Positions 16,603-39,126 are shown, counted from the first letter of the stretch. The stretch: DNA of 64,000 bases from Eublepharis macularius (GCF_028583425.1 NC_072793.1:173329681-173393680); one strand, 5' to 3'. Numbers and translations are program-made. Notes: generated from the sequence alone by a model not told the origin.

Positions 16603-16975
16603 CAATTTATTCATCAACATTGAACTGCATTTGCCATATTGGTGCCCACTCTCCCAATTTGTGGAGATCCTCTTGGAGTGCTTCACAGTTGGCCTGAGTT
16701 TTCACCATCACGAATAACTTCGTGTCATCTGCAAACTTGACAGCTACACTGTTCACCCCATTCCACATCATTTATGAACAAATTAAGTGGCACCAGCCCC
16801 AATACCAAAGTTTACTTCCTTCCATTGCAAGAACTGTCTATTTATTCCTACTCTCTGCTTTCTGTCATATAACCCATTTTTAATTGGTAACAGGACCCGT
16901 ACTTTTATCCCAGGACTGCTAAGCTTATCCAGGAATTTTTGGTGAAGAACTTTGTCAAAAGCTGTCCAAATATTA

Positions 16976-18189
16976 ATTATTTATTTAAAACATAGGTATG
17001 CCACTTTTTTTTACCCCAAGAGGGCCCACAATGTGGCAAACATTAAAACATTTTCAAAAATTAACATTTTAAAGCAATATTTAGAATAGGATAAAAAAAA
17101 ATCAATAGACACGCGCGCACAAACTCACAACAGAGCCAATAATAGTTATTGGGGGTATGCCGAACAAGACAATGTCTTCACTCACTGGCAAAAGACAGCA
17201 ATAGAGGGGGACGGTTGAATCTCCCTGGAGTTTCAAAGTTTTGGTGCACCTGCTCCTTTAGGGGGAGTGCAACCCATTCTAGAACAGGAGATAACTTATT
17301 TCCTGGGTCAGACCTCCATCTCCGCTGACAGTAGCACCTCCATTTTGTTGAGATTATGTTTCATCTTGTTAGTCCTCATCCACTCCAAGACTGCCTCCGG
17401 CACCTGTTCACAGTTATATCAGCGCAAGTTTTTTGTGTGTGAGAGAGAAAGATGCCATTGGACTCAAATCCTGCTGTTCTACTGCAGGTCAACACGGCTA
17501 CCCAGCTGAAACTATTTGGTGTTTAAGTGTCGTATCACTATTATTTTATGCACTTCCAAGACAGGAATCATTCCATGGTAAGTGATGTGAAAGACCTTGA
17601 TATGTCACCTGGACAACCTAATACGTCAGATATTCAGCTCACAGGAGATAACAGCTGCCAGACAAGGCATGTTCACCAACTGAAAGTGTTTGCTGTGAAT
17701 TTCATGGCATCTCTTCTGTATAGTAGAGTTGGCCACCCTCTTGCTTTGGATGGGAGTCTACTAGGATTACCCAGTATACACTAAAAGCAATCCAGAAAGA
17801 TACTTTGGAGCTCTAACCTGAAGCCCAACAGCTGCACCACAGCTGGATTGACTGGAATTAAACATGGACGATCTGGAAGTTAAGGTGGCCCTGTTGTGAT
17901 GTGCAAACCCGGGGATCTGCCACTGAGCCATGATCCCTCTGTCTGTGGAGTGGACATTACCCTGCTTTCACCAGGAATAGAGAAGTGGCATATAAATTCT
18001 CTAAATAAACCAATAAACAATTTCATAACAAATGGGGAAATCAGAGTAGGGCTACAGGTGACTTAATAGATGCCAGGAGACGATCACCCATGGAGGGAAA
18101 ACAGGGGAACAATGAAACTTACAGCAGGAACCGAGAGCCGTAAAACGTGCCACCAGCTTCAGTACAACAGTGGGCATTGCAGTGCTGAG
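16976..18189. other. Unassigned intergenic DNA with old repeat traces
   Basis: Antisense LINE-like words occur at 16985-17095 and 17300-17400. The stretch 17430-17520 contains GGTCAACACGGCTACCC, the terminal word of the Penelope-type repeat family listed at 11075. No exon of the zinc-finger genes is present. Confidence 0.35.
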
Positions 18190-18440
18190 ATGATGATGAT
18201 GATAAACATTAAATTTATATGCCACCCATCAGGACAACTTAATGCCTACTCAGAGCAGTTTACAAAGTGTGTTATTATTATTGTCACAACAATCACCCTG
18301 TGAGGTGGGTGAGGTTGAGAGAGCTCTGAGAGAGCTGTGACTGACCCAAGGTCACCCAGCCGGCTTCAAGTGGAGGAGGTGGGAATTGAACCAAATCCAG
18401 TTCTCCAGATTAGAGTCCTGCCGCTAAGAAGAACCTCTAG
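18190..18440 (-). mobile_element. tRNA-derived SINE composite, antisense
   Basis: It begins with TTATATGCCACCCATCAGG and passes CACCCTGTGAGGTGGG and TGACCCAAGGTCACCCAGC. It ends in GGGAATTGAACC...CTCCAGATTAGAGTCCTGCC, the complement of a tRNA-like B box and D-arm region. It is fairly well preserved. Confidence 0.6.
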
Positions 18441-18517
18441 GTAGTGATTAGCTCCAGAACATCCTTTTGTTTACAAAATAAAGGAGGTTTAAGACTCTCC
18501 CTGACCTATCAGAGCCA

Positions 18518-18660
18518 GTGTGGTGTAATGGTCAGAGTGTCAGAGTAATATCTAGGAGATCCAGATTCAAATCCCACCTCCGTCTCTGAAAGCTGCTGGC
18601 TGACCCTACTTCACAGGGTTGTTGTTTTCAGGATAAAATGGAAGAAAGAAGATCAAATTA
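18518..18660 (+). mobile_element. tRNA-derived SINE, sense
   Basis: GTGTGGTGTAATGGTCAGAG resembles an A box and GATTCAAATCC a B box. The 3' part is CTTCACAGGGTTGTTG...GATAAAATGG. This is a common squamate SINE layout, and the tail is truncated. Confidence 0.65.
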
Positions 18661-18812
18661 AGAAAGTTTGGATCCCCATAAGGAGAAAGATAGGAGATGA
18701 TGTTTGTTATAAAGGCCAATTTTATAATAAACTATTCCAATTATTTCAGCTAAGAAATGAATATGCCTTAACTAATATCAATTCAACAGTTGTATAATAC
18801 TGGCTTGATTTA
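18661..18812 (-). other. Gene B 3' UTR start
   Basis: The sequence just after the stop is AT-rich. It is homologous to 32795-32900, the 3' end of the zinc-finger relic, which shows that the relic derives from a gene B-like paralogue. Confidence 0.5.
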
Positions 18813-25392
<6,580 letters not shown>

Positions 25393-25668
25393 CCTCCCTT
25401 CCTCTCCAAACAGCCTCCACCGGTGGATCACCTTCCTCGTTAAGAGATCTTCTATAAAGTCAAGCGCTGGATCTATGCCATCCTGCAAAGCAAAGACGGG
25501 TTTTTTTGAGCGACACATATGACATGTGCTTCTGAAGAAGTGAGCCGTTTAAAATTAAATAAGTTAAACTGAAAGAGTTTTCAGCTAAGCATGAGGAAGA
25601 ACTTCTTGATGGTAAGAGCAGTTCCTCAGTGGAACAGAAGCAATACTGATTCTATGATTCCTTATAGC

Positions 25669-25815
25669 AAAGAGTCCAGTAGCACCTTTGAGACTAACCA
25701 TCTTATTTGTAGCATAAGCTTTCGAGAACCACCGCTCTCTGCATCAGAGCGGTGGTTCTCGAAAGCTTATGCTACAAATAAGTTGGTTAGTCTCAAAGGT
25801 GCTACTGGACTCTTT
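25669..25815. mobile_element. Perfect-arm foldback of Penelope-type terminal repeat
   Basis: AAAGAGTCCAGTAGCACCTT...AGAACCACCGCTCT and its inverse are separated by a loop of about 8 bases. It is the same sequence as the arms of 11075-11853. It lies about 280 bp upstream of gene B's SCAN start, in the first intron. Confidence 0.75.
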
Positions 25816-25879
25816 ACTATTTTGCAACGACAGAATAACATGGCTAATTCCTCTGGATTTATGATTCAGTATGAAATTA

Positions 25880-26065
25880 AGCAGATTGTGAGGGGGAGGC
25901 TAAGAAAGGATGTGCCAATGTTTGGTTCTCGTGGCCCTTTCTAATATGCTTTAGGCACTGAGTAGGTGTCACTGGAGGAAAGGGGGTAGCTGTGAATTTC
26001 CTACACTGTGCAGAGGGTTGGACTAGATGACCTTTGGGGTATCTTCCAGGTCTATGAGTCTAAGA
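25880..26065 (+). mobile_element. CR1/L2-type 3' fragment
   Basis: GAATTTCCTACACTGTGCAG then GGTTGGACTAGATGACCTTT and GGTCTATGAGTCTAAGA is the usual reptilian LINE 3' end. Confidence 0.6.
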
Positions 26066-26699
26066 CAGCAGCAGCAGACAGCACAGCATGGATTATTAGT
26101 GGCTGATGAGGATGCCATCTTTTCTATCCCCTCCTTCCAGAGAGCAAACAGAAAGTCTCTATAAAGCAGTCCCCTTATGGGTAAAACAAGTATTGCTAGA
26201 CTATGAACTAAAGATTCCTGCAACTTTCACCAACCAGAGAACACTACATGGGAACCAGGAGTAGGGTGCGAATTTACACCATGGTTGAGAAGTTGGAAAA
26301 GAGTGACTAAGAAGCAGGATGGAGCCGCTTCGAGCCCTTGAGATGCTCGGTTGACCCAATTCTGCTCCAAACAACTGGACAAGATTTGAACCGCAACTTG
26401 ACTTATTCATGGATGTCAACAGAGCTGTGTAGGAGCCACAGTAGAGGAACGGAGCCCTAATTTTAAACCTTGCAGCACCCCAATCCGCCAGTTTGTTTAA
26501 TGTCTTTTCACTAACTGTAGGACTGTAACTATGATAATGTGATAGATGGGTTTGAAAAGGACTGTATGCCAAGTAAAAATGAGGTTTTCATATAAGAAAC
26601 CAGAGCGAAGCAGAGAAGTTTTGTGGCTTATTTGAGAAATCCAAGTCAAGAACTTACATTTTGGATAGGTTGCTGAGATCGCCCTAAGCGTCTATGACT
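26066..26699. other. Gene B first intron, paralogous to 39250-40150 and 52420-53290
   Basis: Blocks such as CCAACCAGAGAACACTACATGG and GTTTTGTGGCTTATTTGAGA align with the same interval in genes C and D. No exon is predicted. Confidence 0.4.
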
Positions 26700-27060
26700 G
26701 TAAGATGAGGGCCAGATTTCTAGAAATTAAAAGATCGTGCAACAAACAAAGACAACTAAAGCATGCCAAGCTGCAGAAATCACCCAGAAGACAGAAGCTC
26801 TGTGGGCAGGAAAAAATTGTGTTTTCATTCCTCCATTGCAGAGTGAAAAGGGGAACCCTCCATAATCCAAGTTGGCTATTCCAGAACAACAAGAAAAAAA
26901 ACTGCAGGCAGTGTGGGCACATGTCTGCACCACAGCAATGCCAGGCTAATAGGAAGAACTGCAAAACGTGCCAAAAGAGAGGCCATTCTGCTAGAGTTTA
27001 CAGACAGAGGCGGAATTTAAAGAAAAAAGAACAGAATGTGCATATAAGAAGCTCTCTCTA
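26700..27060 (+). mobile_element. Ty3/Gypsy-like gag fossil (zinc-knuckle part), broken
   Basis: The plus strand translates to a basic stretch followed by two CCHC-like units, CRQCGHMSAPQQC and CKTCQKRGHSARVY, the pattern of Ty3/Gypsy-type gag. Decayed copies occur at the same place upstream of genes C and D, so the insertion predates the gene duplications. It is an old fossil with no complete ends. Confidence 0.5.
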
Positions 27061-27267
27061 CTGAAGAGGAGCTTACAGGGAGCAAGCAGAAAAGCTCTTG
27101 CCTTCTTTGGTTAATAAGGTCAATGTTAAATTACAGACTGTGGTTGGTCAATACTGAAAGAATCTTTGGAATCCCCCCAGAGGCAGCAGCCCCTCTGGAA
27201 TATTCTACTGCCCAAAGCAGGAAGGTATTTTGCAAAAGAATTTTGTATTTTATTTTATTTTGCTTAC

Positions 27268-27425
27268 CTGTTTTTAAGAATCCTCCCGCGCTGCCTCTTC
27301 TCTCCTTCTCCCACAGGCGCTAGCAACTCCCCATGCAGGACTCTGGAGAAGGAAGTGACTGTGGCAAGTCATGTGGCTTTCTTTCTTGACGCCTCTCTAG
27401 GAATGGAGACTCCTTCTATTTAACA
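27268..27425 (-). promoter_or_regulatory. Gene B 5' UTR exon and promoter region
   Basis: A splice donor AAAAACAG|GTAAGC at 27268 is conserved at 40695 and 53778. Upstream, 27361-27412 aligns with 40761-40816 and 53843-53895, including the complement of CCATTCCTAGAGAGGC. The transcription start is inferred to lie here and the exact site is unknown. Confidence 0.5.
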
Positions 27426-28429
27426 CTTCGCTTGACTCTCTGCAGCAGAAAGCAAAAAGGTCCCTGCCCCTTGCTTCGCCCTGCCAGAATCCCCTGCTGA
27501 GGCGCTTGGCCTGTAATCCCTGAAGTGGCATCGGAGATTTCAGATAGCCATGCAGTGGCTATAACGGGCCAAGTGTCCTTTACACATGGGGCACAACAGG
27601 CATAACTTGGGCAATGGTCACCACAGCCCTAAAGTCGTTTAGGGAACTGACTAGCTGTTAAAGTCTCGGAGAAAGACGAGTGCAGGGCCCTGTGCCACTG
27701 TGCTGGCCCCATGCATCGGTGTAACAGTGTCAAGGCAACCCACCAGCAGGCCACTCACACAAATTCTTGCTCTAACGTGGAACTGGGAGCAGAGCAGGGG
27801 TTATGGCAGGAGTTTCTGCAGCTCCTTGCTCCAGCTGGAGAACACCCCCCCCCCCGGCCAAAACTGTGGAAACCACCCAAAGAGATAGGGTAGCCCACAA
27901 GTGCCCCCCCTTGCAGGCACGGCCAGGGCCAGCACACCCACTGAGGCAGGGCCAGCACCTGCATTGAGCGCTGAGGCACCAAAGGGGGCGCCAGGGGCAG
28001 GGGCGCACGCACTACGGAACTGGTGGCGGCAGCGCTGGTGGCTGAGCAGGAGGGATGGGTAGCCGCTTGTGCACTGCCCCAGCCGCCTGCCGTGCCTGGC
28101 CCGCAGCTGCTGCAGCTTTCCAGCCCTCCTGCCCCGTGCTGCCTTCGCTGCCAACAGCCGGATGCAGCAGCCATGAGCCCGGCATGGCAGGTGTCCAGGG
28201 TGGTGTGCAGAACAACAGAGCAGGAGGGCTGGGAGGATGTACATGCACCTCCCCAGCCACCCACTGCGCCCGACTGGGAGTGCGGGCAGCCTCTGCATGC
28301 CATCCCAGCCGCTCGCCGGCCAATGGGGACATCACATGCAGTCTGGGGCGTGCATGTGTGCGTGCGTAGGGGTGGCCTTGGGCGCCAGAAACCCTACCAG
28401 AGGCTTGACTTAGGTGTGTGAAACCTGGA
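27426..28429. other. GC-rich unassigned intergenic DNA
   Basis: It is rich in CCAGCC/GCAGC words with a 13-base poly-C at 27846-27858. Long open frames appear on both strands at once, as expected from low stop-codon density. No domain was recognised. Confidence 0.35.
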
Positions 28430-28600
28430 GAGGGTGTGGATTGGGGGAGGGAGGGACCTCCGCAAGGTATAATGACATAAATTCCCCCTTTCGAAGCAGC
28501 CATTTTCTTCAGGGGAACTGATCTCTGTGGCCTGGAGATGAATTGTGATTCTGAGAGATCTCTAGCCACCAGCTAGAAGTTGGCAACCTGGGACTCGAAG
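28430..28600 (+). repeat. Interspersed repeat (squamate, unclassified)
   Basis: GGAGGGAGGGACCTC...GGTATAATGACATAAAT, CAGCCATTTTCTTCAGGGGA and CTAGCCACCAGCTAGAAGTT then GGCAACC form a repeat I recognise from squamate sequence but cannot classify. Confidence 0.45.
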
Positions 28601-30369
28601 GGGCCATCATGCACTGACAGATGAGTAGAGGTATTAAAACAGCTGCCCTGGGCCTGGAGTCCCTGTCTGGCTTCCCCGTTCCCTTGCAGGGAGCCTAGGT
28701 GCTGCCCCCACAATGCTAGCTCTCAGAACAGAAGCCAGCGGTGGGGGGGGGAGCAGCCTGAATCAGCCCCTCCTGGCACCTTGGCCCATGCCCTGTTCTG
28801 CCACACACTCCTGGGGACATGTCCCTGGGAGAGCAGCCGGTGACGGGGGACCGAGGTGCTTGCAGCCCCGCACTAGGCTGTTAGCCAGGGAGGGCACAGC
28901 TGTGGTTTGCGGTGCCCGGCAGCTGCCCCACTGTGCTCTGTAGATCAGCTGGCCAAGCACCCCGGAGACCCATTGCCTTGCAGAATCAGGTCCTACATAG
29001 CAGCAGCAGCAGATCAATCAAATGTAGCAGCAGAGCACCTCCTCGTGAGTCTGGTGAGTGTCATTTGGATGGCAACAGCATGTGCCTGGGCAGGGATCTC
29101 CTGGCAAATGCCCCCCCCCAATAGGACAGCAGACACTGCCAGGGTGCCACAGGCATGGCTGTGACCTGCACAGGTCTTCCTTTTGCTTCTGTGCAGGTGT
29201 TGATTCAGCAGGGGGTCCAGGGATCGTGCCCATTGCCGTCCCTGCCGCTCTGACCAGCCACCATTTCCAGCCTGGCTCCTGAAGCATCCTGCCTTGGGCA
29301 GCTGTTTAACCTGGGAGTCCACCTCATTCCTATGCGTGCTGTGCAAAATGCAGCCTGTCTTCCCATTGGCCCTGGGAGCAGCTTACAAAGGCATAGGTGC
29401 CATACTGGATGGAGGGATTTGCAGTTCAATAAAGTCTTTGGCGTGTTACAGCTTTGTCCCTGCCTGTTTGTGAGTGGAAGAGACTAGATCTGCTCCACCT
29501 CCTCTATCTGTGACCCCCATCCCTGTAGGGCTGCCCCTTCACCCTGATTCAGGCTCTGATTCAGGGATGCTCGTGCTGGGAGGCGGGTGGCAGCTGTGGT
29601 TGGTCCTTCTAGTGCCACTGGGCTTGTTTTGTTCAGCTGCCAAACAGAGCAGGGGTCCACTGGCACCTTGGAGGCTAGCCCCATGCTCAGAACCCTACCT
29701 CCTCCCCCATACAGTCTGCTGGTTGCTGTGTGCAGCCTGCCAGGGAATGGGCTGGTGGGTGGTGTGAGGAGGGGGGCATTTCTCTGGACCCCACATTCCC
29801 CGGCAGCACTGCTTGCCTCTGATAAGCCATGTAGCTCATCAGTGCAGGGGCAAGGAATCCATGGCAGATGCGAGGGAGCTGCCGCCGTGGGTGCGGCAGA
29901 AGGGGGATTGTGGCACGATGTCCTGGCCTGAATGATGGATCTCTGATGGTGACATGTCAGCTAGACCATCATTGGAAAAAGAGCAAAAAATCAGAGCGTC
30001 AAGGCTTTTGCCTACCCTCCATGTAGTGACCAAGCCAGGAGCCCTCGCCATGCTATCCGTGTGCCATGCCAACCTGCATGATATTCTCTGCCTAGGACCA
30101 TGTAGCTTCAGGGGCTGTCAGGACTGCAGTGGGATGCCTCGTGCCAGCAGGCATGCCCTCATGGATCCTCCCCTTTTGGCCCAGTGGTTAGGAGGCTGCA
30201 CTGTATCTGATTGCACAAACGCAGTTTTCCCTCTGTCCCAAAGTGATGTCAAAGAAAGTATCACCAGATATGTGGCACCACCTGTGATGGATAACAACCT
30301 AACTGGAAGATATTTTGTTCTTCCAAGCATTTAACATCTCAGTTTCTCAGGTGGAAGAAGAGTCTCCTT
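28601..30369. other. Unassigned intergenic DNA
   Basis: It is GC-rich and unique-looking. TTCAATAAAGTC near 29426 could be a polyadenylation signal on the plus strand, but no matching coding exon was recognised. An untranslated or decayed element is possible. Confidence 0.3.
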
Positions 30370-30475
30370 CTACAGAAGTGAGCTGTGGCTCACGAAAGCT
30401 CCTACCCTACCACAAATTTTGTTATTCTTATAGGTGCTACTGGACTCTTGCTCTGTTCTACTGCTACTGCCAATC
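30370..30475 (+). mobile_element. Penelope-type repeat tail
   Basis: GTGAGCTGTGGCTCACGAAA then GCTCCTACCC and ATAGGTGCTACTGGACTC form the short hairpin-GAAA module and 3' word of the Penelope-type repeats at 11075 and 25669. Confidence 0.55.
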
Positions 30476-30794
30476 AACACCCTGAGACATTGCTGTAGAT
30501 TTTCACTCTGGATTAACACCTGGTGGAATTGTCGTGTAAGTGAGGGCCAAGGGCTACTGTGAAGGTAGGGCCTTGAGTAAGGTAATATAAGGCTCTCCCA
30601 AGGAGGGACGGAGTTCTTCTCCCAGGAGATGGAAGGCAGAGCATTTCCCACCCAAGGAGACAGTCACAGACTTTGCAAAGGGAAGCAGCCAGCCCCTTTA
30701 GAGGTTCTTGTGCCCCTGTTCTTAAGGAATGTATCTCCAGTTAAATCTTTTGGCCCACTAATAGAGGGACCCAGTTTGAACCCCATTTGCCCTT

Positions 30795-31665
30795 GACTGC
30801 TCCAGGATTTTGAAACTGAAATAGTTCAAGCTTTTCTGTTCCTTGGCTCAATCATCAACCAAAACGGAGACTGCAACCAAGAAATCAGAAGATTGAGACT
30901 TGGAGGAGCAGCTGTGAGGGAGCGAGAAAAGAACCTTAAAGATAAAAATGTCTCTCTGGGAACCAAGACCAAGATGATCCAAACGATGGTACTCCCCATT
31001 ACTAAATATGGATGTGAAAGTTGGTCAATGACGGAAACCGACAGGAAGAAAATTGATTCATTTGAAATGTGGAGCTGGAGGAGAGTTTTGCAGATACCAT
31101 GGATAGCCAAAAAGACAAGTGGGTACTAGATCAAATCAAGCCTGAATTCTCCCTAAAGGCTAAACTGACAAAACTGAGGCTATCATACTTTGGTCACAGC
31201 ATAAGAAGACATGATTCTCTAGAAAAGTCAATAATACTAGGAAAAGTGGAAGGTAGTAGGAAAAGAGGAAGACCCAAATGAGAGTGGGACCACAAGTGAC
31301 GCCTGACACAGGTTGGACACTAGTCAGCTTCCCTCAAGTTTTGATGGGAAATGTAGGCATCCTGGTCTTGCAGCTTGGCTCTCTGACTGCTGTCCAATGG
31401 ACTTTTCAACTGTCACTTGTCCAACATTCCGCCAAGCTGCCTACATTTCCCATCAAAATTTGAGGGAAGCTGGCAAGTGTCCATCCTGTGTCAGGCGTCA
31501 CTTGTGGTCCCGCTCTGAGATGGCTTGACTCAAGAAACGAAGCCATGTCCTCCAGTTTGCAAGATCTGAGCAAGTCTGTTAATGATAGGAAGTTCTGGAG
31601 ATCTTTCATTCATAGGGTCGCCGTACATCAGAGGTGACTTGACAGCACATCACACACACACATAG
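30795..31665 (+). mobile_element. BovB/RTE LINE, 3' part of pol
   Basis: The plus strand encodes VLPITKYGCESWSMTETDRK, then the RRVLQIPW motif, IKPEFSLKAKLTKLRLSYFG and HSIRRHDSLEKSIILGKVEG, the typical RTE-BovB C-terminus. It resumes after the nested MITE with RWLDS-like text to RSFIHRVAVHQR near 31640. There are several frame changes, so it is a dead copy. Confidence 0.85.
31282..31515. mobile_element. MITE nested in BovB (234 bp, 3-bp TSD)
   Basis: Inverted repeats of about 75 bp begin GAGTGGGACCACAAGTGACG and end with the complement of GAGCGGGACCAC. TGA at 31279-31281 and 31516-31518 is the target duplication. Removing the element restores the BovB text. A 3-bp TSD suggests PIF/Harbinger mobilisation. 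Confidence 0.7.
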
Positions 31666-32384
31666 TACACAAGTAATACTATGAAATAATTTTTGCTTCT
31701 GTTTTATCCTTTATTACAATGCATCTTGAATATGGACTACATCAAAAGAAGAGTATTCAATTCCTTAGCTTGCAAACTGAAGTCCATGGATTCCTTTATG
31801 GGCAGGGTCTTCACACCTCAATCTCAATCATAAACCTGGCAATGCCCACCAGTAGAGGGCTGGTGTTTGGAAGGGGGAGGGAGAATGGGGCTACTGATAG
31901 CCCACCCTAGTTTGAACCCTTTAGGCCAGTCTTGTAGCAGCCGAGAAGACCCTTGACTGCTTCGGGTGGTTGAGAGCAGTTGGGGAAGGAGGGAATGTGT
32001 GGAGGCCGGAGAGTTGTGTATTGTTCTGGGTGTCTGTAGTCAGGCCTGATTCAGATACAGGAATGCACCTAAGAAACCCTAGCCATCTAATTAGCTATCC
32101 TATTTATTATAGGTCTGGTACACAAGTAATATTATTAGACAATCATTGCTTCCATTTTATCCTTTGCCATATGATGATATGCATCTTTTAAAATGTCTCA
32201 CTCAAAAGAAAATTATTCAGACCATTACTGATAAAGGAGAGCAATGGCAAGATTGCATAAAAATATCTTATCCAAGCAGGTCACAAGAAAGGACTCTGTT
32301 CGAAGAAGCTCCCAATCAATTCAGCTTCCCATATAGGTTTCAAAGTCATCTCCTAAGAACAGCTAACTGTCCCACTTGATAGGG
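31666..32384. other. Unassigned DNA with a diverged internal duplication
   Basis: 31665-31760 and 32110-32210 are similar: both have GTACACAAGTAATA...GCTTCxxTTTTATCCTTT followed by a CAAAAGAA block. The function and family are unknown. Confidence 0.35.
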
Positions 32385-32600
32385 GCTCACATTCTTGATA
32401 ATGTCAGACTCCAAAACGTAATATCCTATCTTCACATCTAAGAGACCCAGGTTTGATTCACTTATCTGCAAAAAAACTTGCTGACTGATGTTGGGCAGTT
32501 CACACCCTCTCATCCTGATGTACCTCACAGGGTGGTTGTGATGATGAAACGGAAGACCGGAGAACATTGTAAGTGTCTCTGTAATGACTTTGGAAGGTTT
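32385..32600 (+). mobile_element. Decayed tRNA-derived SINE
   Basis: GACCCAGGTTTGATTCAC resembles a B box. GTACCTCACAGGGTGGTTGT and GATGAAACGGAAGACCGGAG match the SINE body seen at 18518. Confidence 0.45.
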
Positions 32601-32789
32601 ATTCTCCTGCCATGGAAGGTTGATTCTCCTCTGGCGGAGAATCACGTTGAGCTGCTATTCTTTGTAAGACTACATTATTCAGGAAACCCTGCGGGACCCG
32701 ACACATGAAAAACGTGTGTCCGCCGTTTCGTGTAGTGTGACACCCCTCTATGACATGCGTTAATGGGGTTAGACAACTGACTCCCATTT

Positions 32790-33110
<321 letters not shown>

Positions 33111-33291
33111 AGATTTTCATCTGGGAAAATCTTCAGTAACCAACACACCCACCTTGAAACATATGGGTGTTTATATAATAATATAGCCTAATATATATAT
33201 ATATGATGTAATATTATCTAACCACTATATAAAATCTTAGAAAATTGTCTGGAGCCTTAAACAATTACTCCTTCTATTACCAAATTATATA

Positions 33292-34580
33292 CTTTTTTTT
33301 TTTATTTGAACCTTCAGTTAAAACAGTCTTACACATTTTACATCAATTTATTTAAACATAAAGTAACCTCCCTAAAACCTTTTAACAAGAGTGTTCATTT
33401 AGAGTACTTAATCTTATATTTTTTTACCTTCATCATTCTTTATCTTAGTGTAGATGCATTTTTCTTTTTATCATTTCATCCAAAGCATATCCACAAATTA
33501 TTATTATTCTTACCCTGTTCCACGCTATATCAATTCTACCACTTTTCCCTATCAAAAAGATAAAATTCCTTCAATTAATTTTCAAAATCTTTCTAAATCC
33601 CATCTTTATCATATTCCATAAGTATATATCTAGCCATTTTCAAGACCTCAGATTCAGATATCATTTATCATCATTCCAGCAAAATGAACGTTTACAAAGC
33701 TGAATGTCTTGACTATACTCTTTTCTTTTTTCCCCATATGCTTTCAGTTTGATTTTCAGTTTTTTCCTTTGATAGATGGATTTTGAAGTTGATTTCTTCA
33801 GATCTTTAAACAAGTATTGGTTGACATAGCTTGCACTGGCTTGAGATTGAAGTGTGTGGCGTAGCAGAGTGTCTTCTAACTTGTCTTCCTTTACATCTTC
33901 CAAATGCACCTCTATCTTCTTCATATTTTTTCTTTTTCCGGGCCCCTTGTGTAGTCTTTGCTTATTTGTTGATCTTTCTACCTTCCATTCTTTTGCATAT
34001 TTCCATTCAACTTTTTGTTGACAAGCTGTTACTTTATATCTTTGTGTACCAGTCCCATTTCAAATCTGGTACCTCTTGGATTTCAACAGGCTGGGATTGC
34101 TTGCCATTCATTATAACCTTCAGCTCTACAATTCCCATTTTCAATTTTTCAACTTGGTTCATAACTTGATCCAATGTGTTGTTTACTTGATTCATAACTA
34201 ATTGTATAGTTTGCTGTAAAGAATCCTGTAGCTCAGTTCTATTTATTTGTAACAACTTCATTGTCACCCTTTCTCCAGTAGATATCAGTAGACGACCATA
34301 AATCCAGTCTGGTAGGTTTATTATCGGTCCGGGTCAGCTCTGCGTAGTCAGTTCTTGTTTAGAGACTTGTTATCTAGTCCCAAGGTAAGAGGAAGGTGGG
34401 GGCGCCAGGGCTCTCACCAGAGAGAAAGGATTTTCCTTTTTTTCTACTGTTTTCTTCTAAAGCAATCTTTAAAACTTCATTTTCCTTGCATTCATATCTC
34501 CAATACATCTAAGACATTGATTCCATCACCCGTCCGGCACCCACTTGCACATTCAGTATGTGGCACGAATAACAGCTGAG
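33292..34580 (-). mobile_element. L1-like LINE with ORF1-like coiled coil, internally deleted
   Basis: The 3' end is a poly-A (poly-T on plus at 33292-33302). At 34267-34034 the minus strand encodes LLQINRTELQDSLQQTIQLV and MNQVNNTLDQVMNQVEKLKM, a heptad-like coiled coil as in L1 ORF1. A lysine-rich segment follows at 33924-33661. No reverse transcriptase is present, so most of ORF2 is deleted. The probable 5' UTR reaches about 34580. Confidence 0.5.
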
Positions 34581-35057
34581 GCAGGAACAGAGAAGATCAT
34601 AAGACCATAAATCATAACAGGCACCAGCAATTTTCAATTAGTTGTTGTGTTAACAATCCCCTTATCAAGTTAATTTCTGTATTTAAATCTTATCCATGAT
34701 CCTTCTAGGTAGAAATATTTTCTAGTTAACTATGTTGAGATCCCAGTGTCTTCTTTTTCCCGATCAGTAATTTTAAGTTGTCTACTAATTAAGCCATAAA
34801 GTCAATTTCCCAAACAGTTCAAGACTAAATAACGAAACTCACACATTCCAGAGAGAAGGTTGTCAGTAGCAATTGAAGCAGAAAGTCCTTGCTGAAAGAG
34901 ATAGTGTGACTTGCCGGAGGCTAAACAGCTAATCGCCATGATGGCTCTGCTTCCGTCTTGAGCTGAAGGATTTGTTTCGGAGAGATTATCCTCGTCTGCA
35001 TCCAAGGACTTCTCTCCAAAAAGCACCCAAGCTTCAGGGGTCTTCTCCAAAGTCCCC
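34581..35057 (-). other. Gene C 3' UTR and downstream flank
   Basis: The sequence after gene C's stop has no further fingers. Gene C's last residues ([18 protein letters not shown]) are unlike gene D and E tails. No clear AATAAA was found close to the stop. Confidence 0.4.

Positions 35058-39126
<4,069 letters not shown>

Larger units (their letters stand above)
15046..16975 (-). mobile_element. CR1 LINE, 3' half of pol, antisense
   Basis: In the minus strand the RT/post-RT text runs from about 16975 (FDKVLHQKFL, then NRQFLQWKEVN) to KCKVMHIGIKNPNFKY...VGIVVDSSVNVSTQCAAAVKK and HLEYGV near 15816-16085, then to the 3' end at TTCTTATGTTCTTATTAG (15046). This is a 5'-truncated CR1. It carries two younger insertions: the palindromic MITE at 15141-15330 and about 500 bp at 16098-16602. 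The coding part has several breaks. Confidence 0.8.

Noticed and set aside
18518-18600. tRNA gene
   Set aside because: A- and B-box-like words are present but no cloverleaf can be drawn, and the SINE body and tail follow directly.
26705-27064. Host CCHC zinc-knuckle protein
   Set aside because: The knuckle spacing and context match a Ty3/Gypsy-type gag fossil. Copies upstream of C and D are decayed.
27755-28569. Several 130-185 residue open frames on both strands
   Set aside because: GC richness lowers stop frequency. Frames on both strands are equally long and none has a known motif, start context or paralogue.
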